From assembly GCF_005281475.1 (NCBI RefSeq), contig NZ_CP040106.1, positions 749,501-813,500 of the forward strand: a stretch of DNA of 64,000 nucleotides. Direction: 5' to 3'. Under the pieces are notes generated by a model. It was not told where the DNA came from. It searched no databases and saw only the letters and a program-made list of their open reading frames with translations. Of this stretch, positions 35,475-45,024 are shown in pieces; within the stretch, counting starts at the first letter, position 1; every line of letters begins with the position of its first letter. The position numbers and the translations under genes were made by a program. This stretch comes from Echinicola rosea (lineage in GTDB: Bacteria; Bacteroidota; Bacteroidia; Cytophagales; Cyclobacteriaceae).

Positions 35475-38273
35475 TTATTTGATTCTTAAAGCTTGGTTGA
35501 TAATGTGCGTTTGTTCTTCTTGGTGGACTTTGAAGTAGCCTGTCGCTGGTGACGCACTGGCCTTTCGCGCGATCACGTCCATTGGGAAGTCCCTGAACAG
35601 TGCCCGCATCATGTAGGTCCAGTAGCCCATGTTTTCTGGCTCCTCTTGCACCCAAACCACTTCCTTGTTCTTGCTGTAGGATTTCACCACCTCTACGATT
35701 TGTTTCTCAGGAAGTGGGTGAAGCTGCTCCACACGAACGATGGCGACATCCTTCACCTTTTCTTTTTCCCTGGCTTCGATTAGGTCATAATAGATCTTTC
35801 CAGAGCAAAGTACCACTCTCGTCACGTCTGTCTTCTTCACCGTGGTATCGTTCAGCACTTCCCTGAATCCTCCTTTGGTAAATTCATCGATCGGCGAGAC
35901 CACCTTTGGATGTCTCAAAAGAGATTTAGGCGACATGACGATACAAGGCTTTCTGAATTCCCAAGCCAACTGTCTTCTCAGCAGGTGGAAGAAGTTGGAA
36001 GGCTCGGTAATATTGGCCACGACCATATTGTATTCAGCAGAAAGTTGCAGGAATCGCTCTGGACGGGCGTTGGAGTGCTCTGGCCCTTGGCCTTCATAGC
36101 CATGGGGCAACAGCATTACCAAACCGTTCATTTTTTGCCACTTGGACTCACCGGAACTGATAAACTGGTCGATCATGGTCTGTGCACCATTACCAAAGTC
36201 CCCAAACTGCGCTTCCCAAATGGTCAGTGCATTTGGATTGGCCATGGCATAACCGTACTCAAATCCAAGAACGGCATATTCTGACAGCAAGGAATTATAA
36301 ATGTGGAATTGCCCTTTTATATCCTTCATCTCCTTAAGGGAATTGTAGGATTTATTGGTATTGGCATCATGAAGGACGGCATGACGATGGGAGAAAGTCC
36401 CCCTTCTACTATCCTGTCCGGTCAATCTTACCGTCTTGCCTTCCAGCAACAAAGAGCCATAAGCCAACAATTCGGCTGCCGCCCAGTTAAGCGACTTGGA
36501 GTTATAGAACATGTCCTTACGCTGCTTCATCTGTGCCTCGATCTGCTTGATCGGCTTGAAGCCTTTTGGCAATGAAGTAAGCGCCTCGGCCACCTTCTCA
36601 ATGGAGTCTTCCGAAATGAAGGTGTCAGGCGACTTGTCAAAATCAGCCGGCTCGGACTTTCTCAACTCCTTCCAAGCTTGCTCAAATGGAGACGACTTAT
36701 ATGGCAATGGCTTTTCCTTCACCATATTCAACCTGTCCTGGAGCAATTGACGGAACTCTTTGTCCATCTGCTTGGCCAGTTTGGCATCTACATCACCTCT
36801 TTCCAGAAGTTCCTTATTATAGATCTCTCTTGGATTGGGATGCTTCGAAATCAGGTTGTAAAGATTAGGCTGCGTAAACTTCGGTTCATCAGACTCGTTA
36901 TGGCCATGACGACGGTAACACACCATATCGATAAAGATATCCTGATTGTACCTTTGTCTGAAGTCGGCTGCCAAATTAGCGGCAAATACCACCGCCTCTG
37001 GGTCATCACCATTCACATGGATCACTGGTGCATCGATAATCTTGGCGACATCGGTACAGTAGATAGAGCTACGGGCATCGTCAAAGTCCGTGGTAAAACC
37101 TACTTGGTTATTGATCACAAAGTGGATGGTCCCTCCGGTATTATAGCCTTTGAGATTGGCCATCTGGGTCACTTCATAGACAATCCCTTGGCCAGCCACC
37201 GCTGCATCACCGTGGATCAATATGGGCACCACTTTATCCTTATTGCCTTCGTATTGATGGTCGATCTTGGCCCTTACGAAGCCTTCCACCACTGGATTTA
37301 CCGCTTCAAGGTGAGAAGGGTTAGGCGCCAATTTCAAATTAATCTTTTTATCACTTGGCGTGGTGATCTCACTGGAGAAACCCATGTGGTATTTCACATC
37401 ACCATCGCCCATGGTCAGGTCAGGTTTGGCTGTCCCTTCAAATTCCGAGAAAATCTGCTCATAGGTTTTGCCCATGACATTGGCCAGGACATTCAAGCGG
37501 CCACGGTGGGCCATGCCGATCATCACTTCTTCAGCACCCAAGTCTGCAGATTTATTGATCACTGCATCCAAAAATGGGATAGTACTCTCGCCACCTTCCA
37601 GCGAAAAGCGCTTTTGACCCAAGTATTTGGTGTGGAGAAAGTTTTCAAATACTACTGCTTCGTTCAGTTTATATAGAATCCGCTTTTTTTCTTCATCCGG
37701 CGGATCAAAAGCAAGGGCTTCCTTTTCTATTTTCTGCCTGAACCAATCCAGCATTTCCGGATCCCGGATGTAGAGGTACTCAAAACCCATTGTCCCTTCA
37801 TAGATTTTCTTAAGGGATTCCATAATCTTGCTCAACTTGGCATCACCGATACCGATTTCGTTTCCAGCCTGGAACTCGGTATCCAGGTCTGCTTCGCTCA
37901 ATCCGAAATCATCAAGGTCAATCAGCGCCTTTCTGTCTCTTCTTTCTCTTACGGGATTGGTCTTGGAGCGAAGGTGTGCTCTGGAGCGATAAGCGTGGAT
38001 CAAGGCCCTCACTTTGATTTCCTTCGGCAATTGCTCCATGTCCATGATGGTACCCTTGGTGGCAAGTGCTCCGTTTTTGGCGGTTCCATTGCCTCCGCTG
38101 GAGCTTACCGCCCCTCCATCATCATCTTCTCCAAATTTGGTGATGGCAAAGTCAAATCCATCAAAAAATGTCTTCCAACTCGGCTCGATTGATTCTGGGT
38201 CTTTTTTGTAGTCCTCATATAGCTCATCGATATAGGCTACATGGGCATTGGAAATGTATGAATATTTGTCCAT
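35475..38273 (-). CDS. odhA: 2-oxoglutarate dehydrogenase E1 component
   Basis: 932 residues. Thiamine-diphosphate-dependent decarboxylation of 2-oxoglutarate and succinyl transfer to lipoyl-E2, in the TCA cycle. N-terminal E2-binding segment (NAHVAYIDELYEDYKKDPESIEPSWKTFF), then TPP domain with MGMAHRGRLNVLANV, NPSHLEAVNPVVEG, IHGDAAVAGQG and the ThDP/Mg motif HVNGDDPEAV. The transketolase-like domain carries QDSRRGTFSHRHAVLHD, EYAVLGFEYGYA and LPHGYEGQGPEHSNAR. Full length. Upstream there is a -7 box, so transcription likely starts here and runs into odhB. Gene also called sucA. Confidence 0.97.
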   Translation of the reverse strand: MDKYSYISNAHVAYIDELYEDYKKDPESIEPSWKTFFDGFDFAITKFGEDDDGGAVSSSGGNGTAKNGALATKGTIMDMEQLPKEIKVRALIHAYRSRAHLRSKTNPVRERRDRKALIDLDDFGLSEADLDTEFQAGNEIGIGDAKLSKIMESLKKIYEGTMGFEYLYIRDPEMLDWFRQKIEKEALAFDPPDEEKKRILYKLNEAVVFENFLHTKYLGQKRFSLEGGESTIPFLDAVINKSADLGAEEVMIGMAHRGRLNVLANVMGKTYEQIFSEFEGTAKPDLTMGDGDVKYHMGFSSEITTPSDKKINLKLAPNPSHLEAVNPVVEGFVRAKIDHQYEGNKDKVVPILIHGDAAVAGQGIVYEVTQMANLKGYNTGGTIHFVINNQVGFTTDFDDARSSIYCTDVAKIIDAPVIHVNGDDPEAVVFAANLAADFRQRYNQDIFIDMVCYRRHGHNESDEPKFTQPNLYNLISKHPNPREIYNKELLERGDVDAKLAKQMDKEFRQLLQDRLNMVKEKPLPYKSSPFEQAWKELRKSEPADFDKSPDTFISEDSIEKVAEALTSLPKGFKPIKQIEAQMKQRKDMFYNSKSLNWAAAELLAYGSLLLEGKTVRLTGQDSRRGTFSHRHAVLHDANTNKSYNSLKEMKDIKGQFHIYNSLLSEYAVLGFEYGYAMANPNALTIWEAQFGDFGNGAQTMIDQFISSGESKWQKMNGLVMLLPHGYEGQGPEHSNARPERFLQLSAEYNMVVANITEPSNFFHLLRRQLAWEFRKPCIVMSPKSLLRHPKVVSPIDEFTKGGFREVLNDTTVKKTDVTRVVLCSGKIYYDLIEAREKEKVKDVAIVRVEQLHPLPEKQIVEVVKSYSKNKEVVWVQEEPENMGYWTYMMRALFRDFPMDVIARKASASPATGYFKVHQEEQTHIINQALRIK

Positions 38274-38293
38274 GATTTGTTTTGTTCGCTTTG

Positions 38294-38301
38294 CAAATAT
38301 A
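38294..38301 (-). promoter_or_regulatory. -7 box of odhA
   Basis: Minus strand TATATTTG followed by C matches TAnnTTTGC, about 20 bases before the start codon, giving a short leader. Confidence 0.55.
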
Positions 38302-38522
38302 TATCATTATGCATTTTTTATAAAACCGCTTATTCGCATAACCAAATTATACTGATTTTCAGTTACTTAGTATTTTATACGAAGAATAATAATTGCAAAA
38401 CACAGGTGTATTGTGAATTTAAATTTGGTTTTTGATCAATTTTAGAAGGAGGTTTGGAATTTGGCTTTTTAGGATTGCTCATTTTTTAGGCAAAACTTTC
38501 GATAATATAAAATTTATGCAAA

Positions 38523-39341
38523 CTATTTAGGGCTATAGTAAAATTCAAGGGGATCTTCCACCCTAAACACAAAACCAGTTTCCCTGATTTTCCGGGAACT
38601 TACCACTTTATAATCTGGCAAGTCTTTAGTACGATAACTTTTGGGAGGCTCAAAGCCCATCTCTTGGGCGTTCCTTTCATAAACACTCCGCTTTTCCGGA
38701 TGTAATGGACAAACTCCATTATAGGTTTCCTCCCAAAGCTCCTGATCGATCACATGAGCAATCAGCCTCACAGCATCTTCCTGATGGATATGATTCACTG
38801 GAATATCACCGGCGACATCCTCCTTTCCGGAAAAGTACTTGCCTGGCACCCTGTCCATTCCCAACAAACCTCCAAAGCGGATCACCGTCAGCTTGTAATC
38901 TTTTTCTGCCCATAATATTCTCTCTGCTTCGTAAACGGCCGAATGCACCGTATTGGTAGGACACAATTTTGTCGATTCGGTCACTTCTCCATTGGTATTA
39001 GGATAGACGGAGGTAGAACTGGTATAGATCACTTTGCCTATTCCTGCCTGCTGGATAAGTGTCTTGAGGTATTTTATTTGCTCGGGGTGGAAGGTTTCAG
39101 GCATCGACCGGCGCTTTGGCGGGATATTGACCACCATCAAGTCAGCCTCAAAAAGCCGGTTAAAGCCATTTCCAGAGGGGTGCGGATCAAGTCTAAACAG
39201 TACATTATCGATACCCTCTTCGGCTAATTTTCGATGCTTTTCCGGCGAAGTAGTGCTTCCCAAAATTTGATGCCCTTGCTGTGCCAAGAATCTTGCCAGT
39301 GGCAGTCCCAACCATCCAAGGCCTATTATGCTTATTTTCAT
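38523..39341 (-). CDS. NAD(P)-dependent epimerase/dehydratase-like SDR protein
   Basis: 272 residues from MKISIIGLGWLGLPLARFLAQQG; 19 in-frame codons upstream look non-coding. The Rossmann motif is IIGLGWLG, less usual than GxxGxxG of extended SDRs and typical of the YeeZ-like group. VVNIPPKRR and VIYTSSTSVYPN follow; Y of SVYP may be the catalytic tyrosine, but a clear YxxxK is replaced by YEAERI. Substrate is unknown, and it could be a nucleoside-sugar epimerase relative without that activity. A single gene, roughly convergent with nothing and followed by a 250-base gap with the odhA promoter. Confidence 0.72.
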   Translation of the reverse strand: MKISIIGLGWLGLPLARFLAQQGHQILGSTTSPEKHRKLAEEGIDNVLFRLDPHPSGNGFNRLFEADLMVVNIPPKRRSMPETFHPEQIKYLKTLIQQAGIGKVIYTSSTSVYPNTNGEVTESTKLCPTNTVHSAVYEAERILWAEKDYKLTVIRFGGLLGMDRVPGKYFSGKEDVAGDIPVNHIHQEDAVRLIAHVIDQELWEETYNGVCPLHPEKRSVYERNAQEMGFEPPKSYRTKDLPDYKVVSSRKIRETGFVFRVEDPLEFYYSPK

Positions 39342-39396
39342 GGTAAAGGTTTTGGGTAAATAACGCATCAGCAAAAGACATGTTTGCCATTTACCC

Positions 39397-39431
39397 ATAA
39401 AAAAACCTTCTCTCCGAAGAAAGAAGGTCTT
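39397..39431 (-). terminator. Terminator of the fatty acid hydroxylase gene
   Basis: ACCTTCT-CTCCGAAGAA-AGAAGGT; the minus strand continues with a T7 run. Confidence 0.75.
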
Positions 39432-39435
39432 AAAA

Positions 39436-40065
39436 TCATTTATCCTTTTTGGGCATGGTTCCTAAGATCACGTCCCAAAGCGGGGAGCTTACGCCAAATG
39501 CCACATCGGGATCCTTGTAATGGTGGATGGCATGATTTACCCACAAGATCTTCAACGCATTCTTAGGGGGCTGAAAAGCATGTACGATATAATGCACACC
39601 CAAATACAACGCATAGCCCATCAAAAACCCTGGAAGAAAATACAAGGCATATCCTCCCATCAGGAATGTAAACACAAAGTAAAAGATGCAGGCATACAGT
39701 CCGCTGATAAATGGCGGCATCGCCAAACGGTCCTTGTCCTTCGGGTAATCATGATGGACACCATGAACCGAATATTGCAACTTGTCCTTCATTGGTGTAT
39801 CGGGCACCATGTGAAAGAAATACTTATGCATCAAATACTCCACTAGTGTAAATACCAACAAACCTATCATGGTCACCAATAGCCCTATTCCTATTGGAAT
39901 TGTAGTGGTGGTAAGTCCGTAAAATAGAGAAACTCCACCTATCACAAGAAACATGACAATAGGAATACTAATATGTGTCCTAGACATTTTCTCCAGCACC
40001 GGATTCTGGAACATTTGTGCCGATCCATTATTATCCGGCCTCTCCAGTCTTCCAATTTTTTTCAT
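39436..40065 (-). CDS. Fatty acid hydroxylase / sterol desaturase family membrane protein
   Basis: 209 residues, four hydrophobic helices and the histidine clusters of the family: EYLMHKYFFH, SVHGVHHDYP, LGVHYIVHAF and VNHAIHHYKDPDVAFGVSSPLWD. These hold a di-iron centre. Close in design to fatty-acid 2-hydroxylases (FA2H-like), which act on sphingolipid or other acyl chains; many Bacteroidota make sphingolipids and hydroxylated acyl chains, so such a lipid substrate is plausible but not shown. Single gene with its own terminator. Carotenoid hydroxylases share part of the pattern and remain an alternative. Confidence 0.82.
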   Translation of the reverse strand: MKKIGRLERPDNNGSAQMFQNPVLEKMSRTHISIPIVMFLVIGGVSLFYGLTTTTIPIGIGLLVTMIGLLVFTLVEYLMHKYFFHMVPDTPMKDKLQYSVHGVHHDYPKDKDRLAMPPFISGLYACIFYFVFTFLMGGYALYFLPGFLMGYALYLGVHYIVHAFQPPKNALKILWVNHAIHHYKDPDVAFGVSSPLWDVILGTMPKKDK

Positions 40066-40220
40066 CCTAACAGTATATTTTTTTTTGCAAACTCACTCAA
40101 GAGGTTGATCTGCAATTATTTATCCACAACTACAAGTAACACCTCAATAATTTCACCACAAATTTAACGGATTGAATCCAAAAGGAGTTATTCTTTTTGG
40201 GAAATAATGAGCAAAATCAG

Positions 40221-41360
40221 TTATTTTGACAGCGAAAGGGTTTTATCAATGGTTTTTTTATAAAATTCTTCGTACCGAGGCAGAATATTGGATACATCGA
40301 ACTCCTTTGCCCTATCCAGCGCGCTTTTCTTAAAAGCAGGTAAATTTTCGTCTGACAGTATATGTAACGCTTTTTCGGTCATTCCCTCAATATCTCCCAC
40401 CTTGCATGCAAACCCCGTCACTCCATCAATATTCAGTTCAGGAATCCCACCAGCATCAGAGGACAACACGGGCACCTCGCAGGCCATCGCCTCCAAAGCT
40501 GCCAGCCCAAAACTTTCTTTCTCAGACGGAATCAGGAACAGGTCTGCTACCGAAAGTACTTCTTCCACGGCATCCAGTTTACCTAAAAACCGCGTATCTT
40601 CGCAGGTGCCGAGTTCCCGACAGAGCCGTTCCATCTTGTCCCTTTCGGGGCCATCTCCTACCAATAGCAACTTGGCAGGAACTACTTTCCGCACTTCATA
40701 AAACACCCTGATGACATCCTCTACACGTTTTACCTTTCTAAAATTTGAAGTATGCACAAGCAACTTTTCGTTGTCAGGACAGATGGCTTTTTTGAAATGC
40801 TCCTTTCGTTGCTTTTTAAACCGGTCCAGATCGATAAAGTTCGGGATCACCTGAATACCGTTCTGGATATCAAAATGATCGTATGTCGCTTGTTTCAAAT
40901 CCTCAGACACAGCGGTCACCCCATCGGATTGGTTGATGCTGAAAGTCACTACGGGCTCATAGCTGGGGTCTTTGCCTACCAATGTAATGTCGGTACCGTG
41001 AAGCGTCGTCACCACGGGAACCTCAATGCCCTGGGTTTTCAGTATCTGCTTGGCCATATAGGCCGCAGAGGCATGTGGAATGGCATAATGCACATGCAGT
41101 AGATCCAATTCTTCAAACTTCACTACATTGACCATTTTACTGGCCAAGGCCAACTCATAGGGTGCATGCTCAAATAACGGGTAGCTTTTGATATCTACTT
41201 CATGATAGAAAAGGTTTTCACTCAAAAAATCCAACCGGGTAGGCTGCTTATAGGTGATGAAATGAATTTCATGACCTTCCTTGGCAAGTGCCTTTCCGAG
41301 TTCTGTGGCTACTACACCACTCCCACCAAACGTAGGATAACAGACAATTCCGATTTTCAT
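40221..41360 (-). CDS. bshA: BshA, N-acetyl-alpha-D-glucosaminyl L-malate synthase
   Basis: 379 residues, GT-B fold glycosyltransferase (GT4). It joins UDP-GlcNAc and L-malate, the first step of bacillithiol synthesis. Characteristic start MKIGIVCYPTFGGSGVVATELG, then EIHFITYKQPTRLDF, HVHYAIPHASAAYMAKQIL, TTLHGTDITLVGKDPSY, HTSNFRKVKRV and the donor motif SEKESFGLAALEAMACEVPV. These match BshA of Bacillota and Bacteroidota. BshB and BshC are not in the window. Located 86 bases downstream of the NagZ-type fusion gene and on the same strand; cotranscription is possible. Confidence 0.93.
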   Translation of the reverse strand: MKIGIVCYPTFGGSGVVATELGKALAKEGHEIHFITYKQPTRLDFLSENLFYHEVDIKSYPLFEHAPYELALASKMVNVVKFEELDLLHVHYAIPHASAAYMAKQILKTQGIEVPVVTTLHGTDITLVGKDPSYEPVVTFSINQSDGVTAVSEDLKQATYDHFDIQNGIQVIPNFIDLDRFKKQRKEHFKKAICPDNEKLLVHTSNFRKVKRVEDVIRVFYEVRKVVPAKLLLVGDGPERDKMERLCRELGTCEDTRFLGKLDAVEEVLSVADLFLIPSEKESFGLAALEAMACEVPVLSSDAGGIPELNIDGVTGFACKVGDIEGMTEKALHILSDENLPAFKKSALDRAKEFDVSNILPRYEEFYKKTIDKTLSLSK

Positions 41361-41446
41361 GTTTTCAGGGGTAAAAAACTATTTTTCTTAGAATTTAGAA
41401 GCTATAACCTTTCCCAGTTCATTTTTGTTCACCAGTAAGTATTTTT

Positions 41447-44422
41447 TTAGTCGCGTATTGCCTGATATATAATATTATGGATATCTGTGCGCACATTATC
41501 CCTCAGTAGTGAATTATTACTGGCATTTGGATAGACCCTATTGGAGAGGAAAACATAAATCAACTCCTCTTCAGGATCTGCCCACACAGCAGTACCCGTG
41601 AATCCCGTATGCCCAAAAGTACTCTTGGAAGCCAGCTTGCCTGCCGGGCCACCTTCACCTGGTTCTGGATCAGGCTTATCCCATCCCCAGCCCCTTCGGC
41701 TTTGATTGGACTGTCTCTTGGTAAACTCTTTAACGGTTTTTGCATCCAATAGGTTTATTCCACCATATTCGCCTTGCTGTAACATCATCTGCATCATCAC
41801 TGCCAAATCATGGGCTGTCCCGAAGAGCCCTGCGTGACCTGCCACTCCACCATACATGGCAGCACCAGGATCGTGCACATAACCACGGACCAGCTCATGC
41901 CTGAACACCAAATCGTTTTCCGTAGGGGCGATCCTCTCGGCAGGAAGCTCCTCCAGTGGCTGATAGGTCAAGGTGTACAAGCCCAGAGGCTGGTAAAAGT
42001 TCTGCTCCAAAAACTCATCCATCGGCTGGTTTAGTACCCGTTCGACGACACGCTGCATAATGTACATGGTCAGGTCCGAATACTTGTAACCATACTTATC
42101 GCTGCCGTAAGGTTTTCTCCTTAATGGTGAATCTACCGTCCATTTCCAAACACTATCCGGTAAGGCGTCCATACCATACATGCCTTTGGCCACCTCGACG
42201 CTGTACCCACTTCCTTTTTCGGAATGGTAATAAACGGGATCCCACTTTCCAGAAGAAATCGTTTTGGTATAATGCGGTATCCAAGGCGCCAAACCTGCCT
42301 CATGGGCCATGATGTCCTTGAGTTTGAGGTCTGCCTTGTTGGTTCCTTTTAGCTCGGGCAGGTACTTCACCACGGGATCCTTCATATGGAGCAGTCCGCG
42401 ACTTTCCAGAAACATCACCGTTTGGGTGGTGGCCATGACCTTGGTGATGGATGCAAGGTCATAGACCGTCTCAGGAGTTACCGTCTGTCCCTTCTCATAA
42501 TCCAAATGACCATATCCTTTTTCGAAGACTACCTTGCCATTTTTGGCGACCAAAACACAGGCTCCTGGGGTAGATTTGCTGCGGATCGCCCGATTGACCA
42601 CTTCATCGATGCCGTTGAGCGTACGGCTGTCCATGCCTTCACTCTCGGGAAGACTATAGCCCAGTCTGTCCCTGGTATCTATGGGCACCGAAATCCCCGC
42701 CGGCAGTGCGGAACTTACCGTAGCTGGCAAGGCCCCATCCACGCCCCTGGCTCCAAAGATCACTTGAGGGGCCAACTTCTCGGTATATTCATTTTCTTCA
42801 TAGGCCACCAGTACATTGGGCATGTCATCGAGGTACTTGGCCGCATAGGCATTTCCGAACAGGACGGTGATGACATTGTATTTTTCACTGAGGTTTTTGA
42901 TAAAGTACATGTCCTCTTCCTTGATACCAAAATTCCTCCTTGGGCTATTGCTCACATCTGTAATGCCCACCACGATGGTATTGTATTGGCGAAGATTTTG
43001 CTCCAGCGCACGGTAAGATTGGCTATTGCTATTTCGAGTGAGCCTATAATGTTTAAACTTCCCAAATTTATCGAGGTATTTCTGGAAGATATCCCCACCG
43101 CCGCCCAGTGTAATGGACGCCATCTTCAGCAAGTCTTGGTTACGAATGGGCAAGAAATTTCCCTTATTGGCCACCATGGTCATGGATCCAGCGTACAGCC
43201 GCTCCACCAAGGCAGAGGTCTCATAGGTGCTGAGCCGCTCCACAAGCTGATCGGTATTTACATGCTGGGGCTGGTCCAGCCCAACCCAATATTTAGCTTT
43301 GAGAATCTTCCTTACCCGCGCATCGATCTGGTCCTTGGATATCCGGCCATCAGCCACCGCCTGCAGGATCAGGCGCTTGGATTTGGGGACGTCTTCGGCA
43401 TAAAGCAGCACGTCATTCCCTGCCAGTAGGGCGAGAAGATCCACTTCTCCCGGTGCATGCAAATCACTCACTCCTCTCATGTTCAGCGCATCTGTGAACA
43501 CCAATCCTTCAAACCCCATGTCCTTCTTGAGCAAATCATTGACCACTGCAGGAGTCAGCGTGGTGGGCTTGCCGGAGGTGGTGCCCAAACTGGGGATGTG
43601 TAGGTGGGCTACCATCACGCTCATCAGGTTTTCCTTGATCAATTGGCGGTATGGATATAGGTCAACATCCTGTATCTGTTCCTTGGCATTATTGATTACC
43701 GGTGTGGTATAGTGGGAATCTGAATCAGTATCTCCATGGCCTGGAAAATGCTTGGCATTGGCCATAATACCATGGTCTTGGAGTCCTTTCATATAGGCAA
43801 CAGCCTTTTTGGCCACCTTTTCCTTTTGCTCTCCAAATGCCCTATAACCGATAACGGGATTGTTGGGGTTGGAATTCACATCCACTACAGGCGCGAAGTT
43901 GATGTGCATTCCCAATTCCTTAAACTGACGGGCGATCTCAGTGCCCATATCATATATCAACTCATCATCTCTGATGGCGCCCAAGGTCATTTGCTTGGGA
44001 AATTGGATCACACTGTCCAGCCGCATGCTGACGCCCCATTCTGCATCCATGGCAATCATTAGCGGTGTTTTGGTGATCGATTGGTAATAATTGGTCAAAT
44101 GGGCCTGCCGGACGGGGCCTCCCTGGAAGAATATCAGTCCGCCCAATTGCTCCTCGCGAATGAGCTTGGCTATTTTTTGTTTATGTGCTTCGCCCCGATT
44201 GCTATAGGCTGCCACCATAAACAGCTGCCCCAAGCGCTCCTCGAAAGTCAGGCTGTTAAAGACACTGTCCACCCATTTTTTCTGTGCCACATAATCACGC
44301 GACCGAAGTGGATCGCCCAGATGTTCACTACTTTTCTTTTCAAACCCAAATGATAGTTGAAAAAAGACCATCACCCCGATAAGCATCAAGACAAACGGCA
44401 CCCGCCAAACTTTTTGATTCAT
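41447..44422 (-). CDS. GH3 beta-N-acetylglucosaminidase (NagZ-type) fused to a serine beta-lactamase-fold domain
   Basis: 991 residues, exported (N-terminal hydrophobic helix 9-26). GH3 part (about 50-385): KHFPGHG at 224-230, the Asp235-Ser-His237 dyad that serves as acid/base in NagZ enzymes, and nucleophile Asp311 in FTDALNM. A GH3 C-terminal-like domain follows (about 400-580). The last ~390 residues are a class C beta-lactamase/AmiE-type domain with Ser658-x-x-Lys661 (SITK), Tyr780-Ser781 and a C-terminal HTGFTG. In Bacillus, NagZ and AmiE are separate exported proteins that release GlcNAc and then peptide from muropeptides; here both folds are in one chain. Muropeptide activity is inferred. 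Confidence 0.88.
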   Translation of the reverse strand: MNQKVWRVPFVLMLIGVMVFFQLSFGFEKKSSEHLGDPLRSRDYVAQKKWVDSVFNSLTFEERLGQLFMVAAYSNRGEAHKQKIAKLIREEQLGGLIFFQGGPVRQAHLTNYYQSITKTPLMIAMDAEWGVSMRLDSVIQFPKQMTLGAIRDDELIYDMGTEIARQFKELGMHINFAPVVDVNSNPNNPVIGYRAFGEQKEKVAKKAVAYMKGLQDHGIMANAKHFPGHGDTDSDSHYTTPVINNAKEQIQDVDLYPYRQLIKENLMSVMVAHLHIPSLGTTSGKPTTLTPAVVNDLLKKDMGFEGLVFTDALNMRGVSDLHAPGEVDLLALLAGNDVLLYAEDVPKSKRLILQAVADGRISKDQIDARVRKILKAKYWVGLDQPQHVNTDQLVERLSTYETSALVERLYAGSMTMVANKGNFLPIRNQDLLKMASITLGGGGDIFQKYLDKFGKFKHYRLTRNSNSQSYRALEQNLRQYNTIVVGITDVSNSPRRNFGIKEEDMYFIKNLSEKYNVITVLFGNAYAAKYLDDMPNVLVAYEENEYTEKLAPQVIFGARGVDGALPATVSSALPAGISVPIDTRDRLGYSLPESEGMDSRTLNGIDEVVNRAIRSKSTPGACVLVAKNGKVVFEKGYGHLDYEKGQTVTPETVYDLASITKVMATTQTVMFLESRGLLHMKDPVVKYLPELKGTNKADLKLKDIMAHEAGLAPWIPHYTKTISSGKWDPVYYHSEKGSGYSVEVAKGMYGMDALPDSVWKWTVDSPLRRKPYGSDKYGYKYSDLTMYIMQRVVERVLNQPMDEFLEQNFYQPLGLYTLTYQPLEELPAERIAPTENDLVFRHELVRGYVHDPGAAMYGGVAGHAGLFGTAHDLAVMMQMMLQQGEYGGINLLDAKTVKEFTKRQSNQSRRGWGWDKPDPEPGEGGPAGKLASKSTFGHTGFTGTAVWADPEEELIYVFLSNRVYPNASNNSLLRDNVRTDIHNIIYQAIRD

Positions 44423-44607
44423 CCGATTGTTTAATTTTTATTGCTTAAAATTTAAAATAACTTTGTATAGATTATGCTAGACAGTTTCTTGCAAGTAATC
44501 TCCAAATTTACGAATATTCAAGCTTTTCTCTACCATAAATAGTGACAAGCAAAACCAACGTTACCAATTTTAACGTTATGATAGTGTAAACGAATTCAAT
44601 TATCAGC

Positions 44608-45024
44608 ATGAAATTTCCATCCATATTCAGAACCGCCAGCCCCATGCGCTTTGACATCAAGCCAAGGCACTACGATCCTGTGAAGGAAGAGATCGAACAA
44701 CGCACTGCAAGGATCAAGCATCAGCTGGAGGCCGATGGCGTGCTATCAAATGGAAAGAACCAAGATATTGAAGAAGCCTATCGAAGAGCGGAAGGTTCTT
44801 CGATAAGGGGAGCCTTTACGCAGGGAAGCCCCATTCGAAACAAGCCCTCCGATCTCTTCTCTAGTGCGGGGATGCTGCGAATGATTATCCTGCTGATATT
44901 AGTTGGAACGATCACGGGTTACCTTTACTGGGGAATAGATGCATTGTACACACTCCTATACATTGGAATCGGAATAGCCGTCGTGCTGTTCTTAATAAGA
45001 TTGAAAGGCAAAGCAAATGAGTGA
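44608..45024 (+). CDS. Hypothetical protein with C-terminal membrane hairpin, upstream of mutL
   Basis: 138 residues. The first ~90 are polar and basic (MRFDIKPRHYDPVKEEIEQRTARIKHQLE, IRGAFTQGS). Two membrane helices follow (MLRMIILLILVGTITGYLYW; LYTLLYIGIGIAVVLFLIRL). The gene overlaps mutL by eight bases and so is translationally coupled to it. I recognise the FDIKPRHYDP-type N-terminus as a small family upstream of mutL in relatives, but no function is known to me. A TAACTTTG box lies at 44458-44465, about 140 bases before the start. Confidence 0.75.
   Translation: MKFPSIFRTASPMRFDIKPRHYDPVKEEIEQRTARIKHQLEADGVLSNGKNQDIEEAYRRAEGSSIRGAFTQGSPIRNKPSDLFSSAGMLRMIILLILVGTITGYLYWGIDALYTLLYIGIGIAVVLFLIRLKGKANE

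Noticed and set aside
36678..37676. Frame of 332 codons antisense to odhA
   Set aside because: It lies wholly within a well-supported conserved gene on the opposite strand and has no recognisable motif.
42386..43429. Frame of 347 codons antisense to the GH3 fusion gene
   Set aside because: Shadow of a conserved gene; no signal, motif or promoter of its own.
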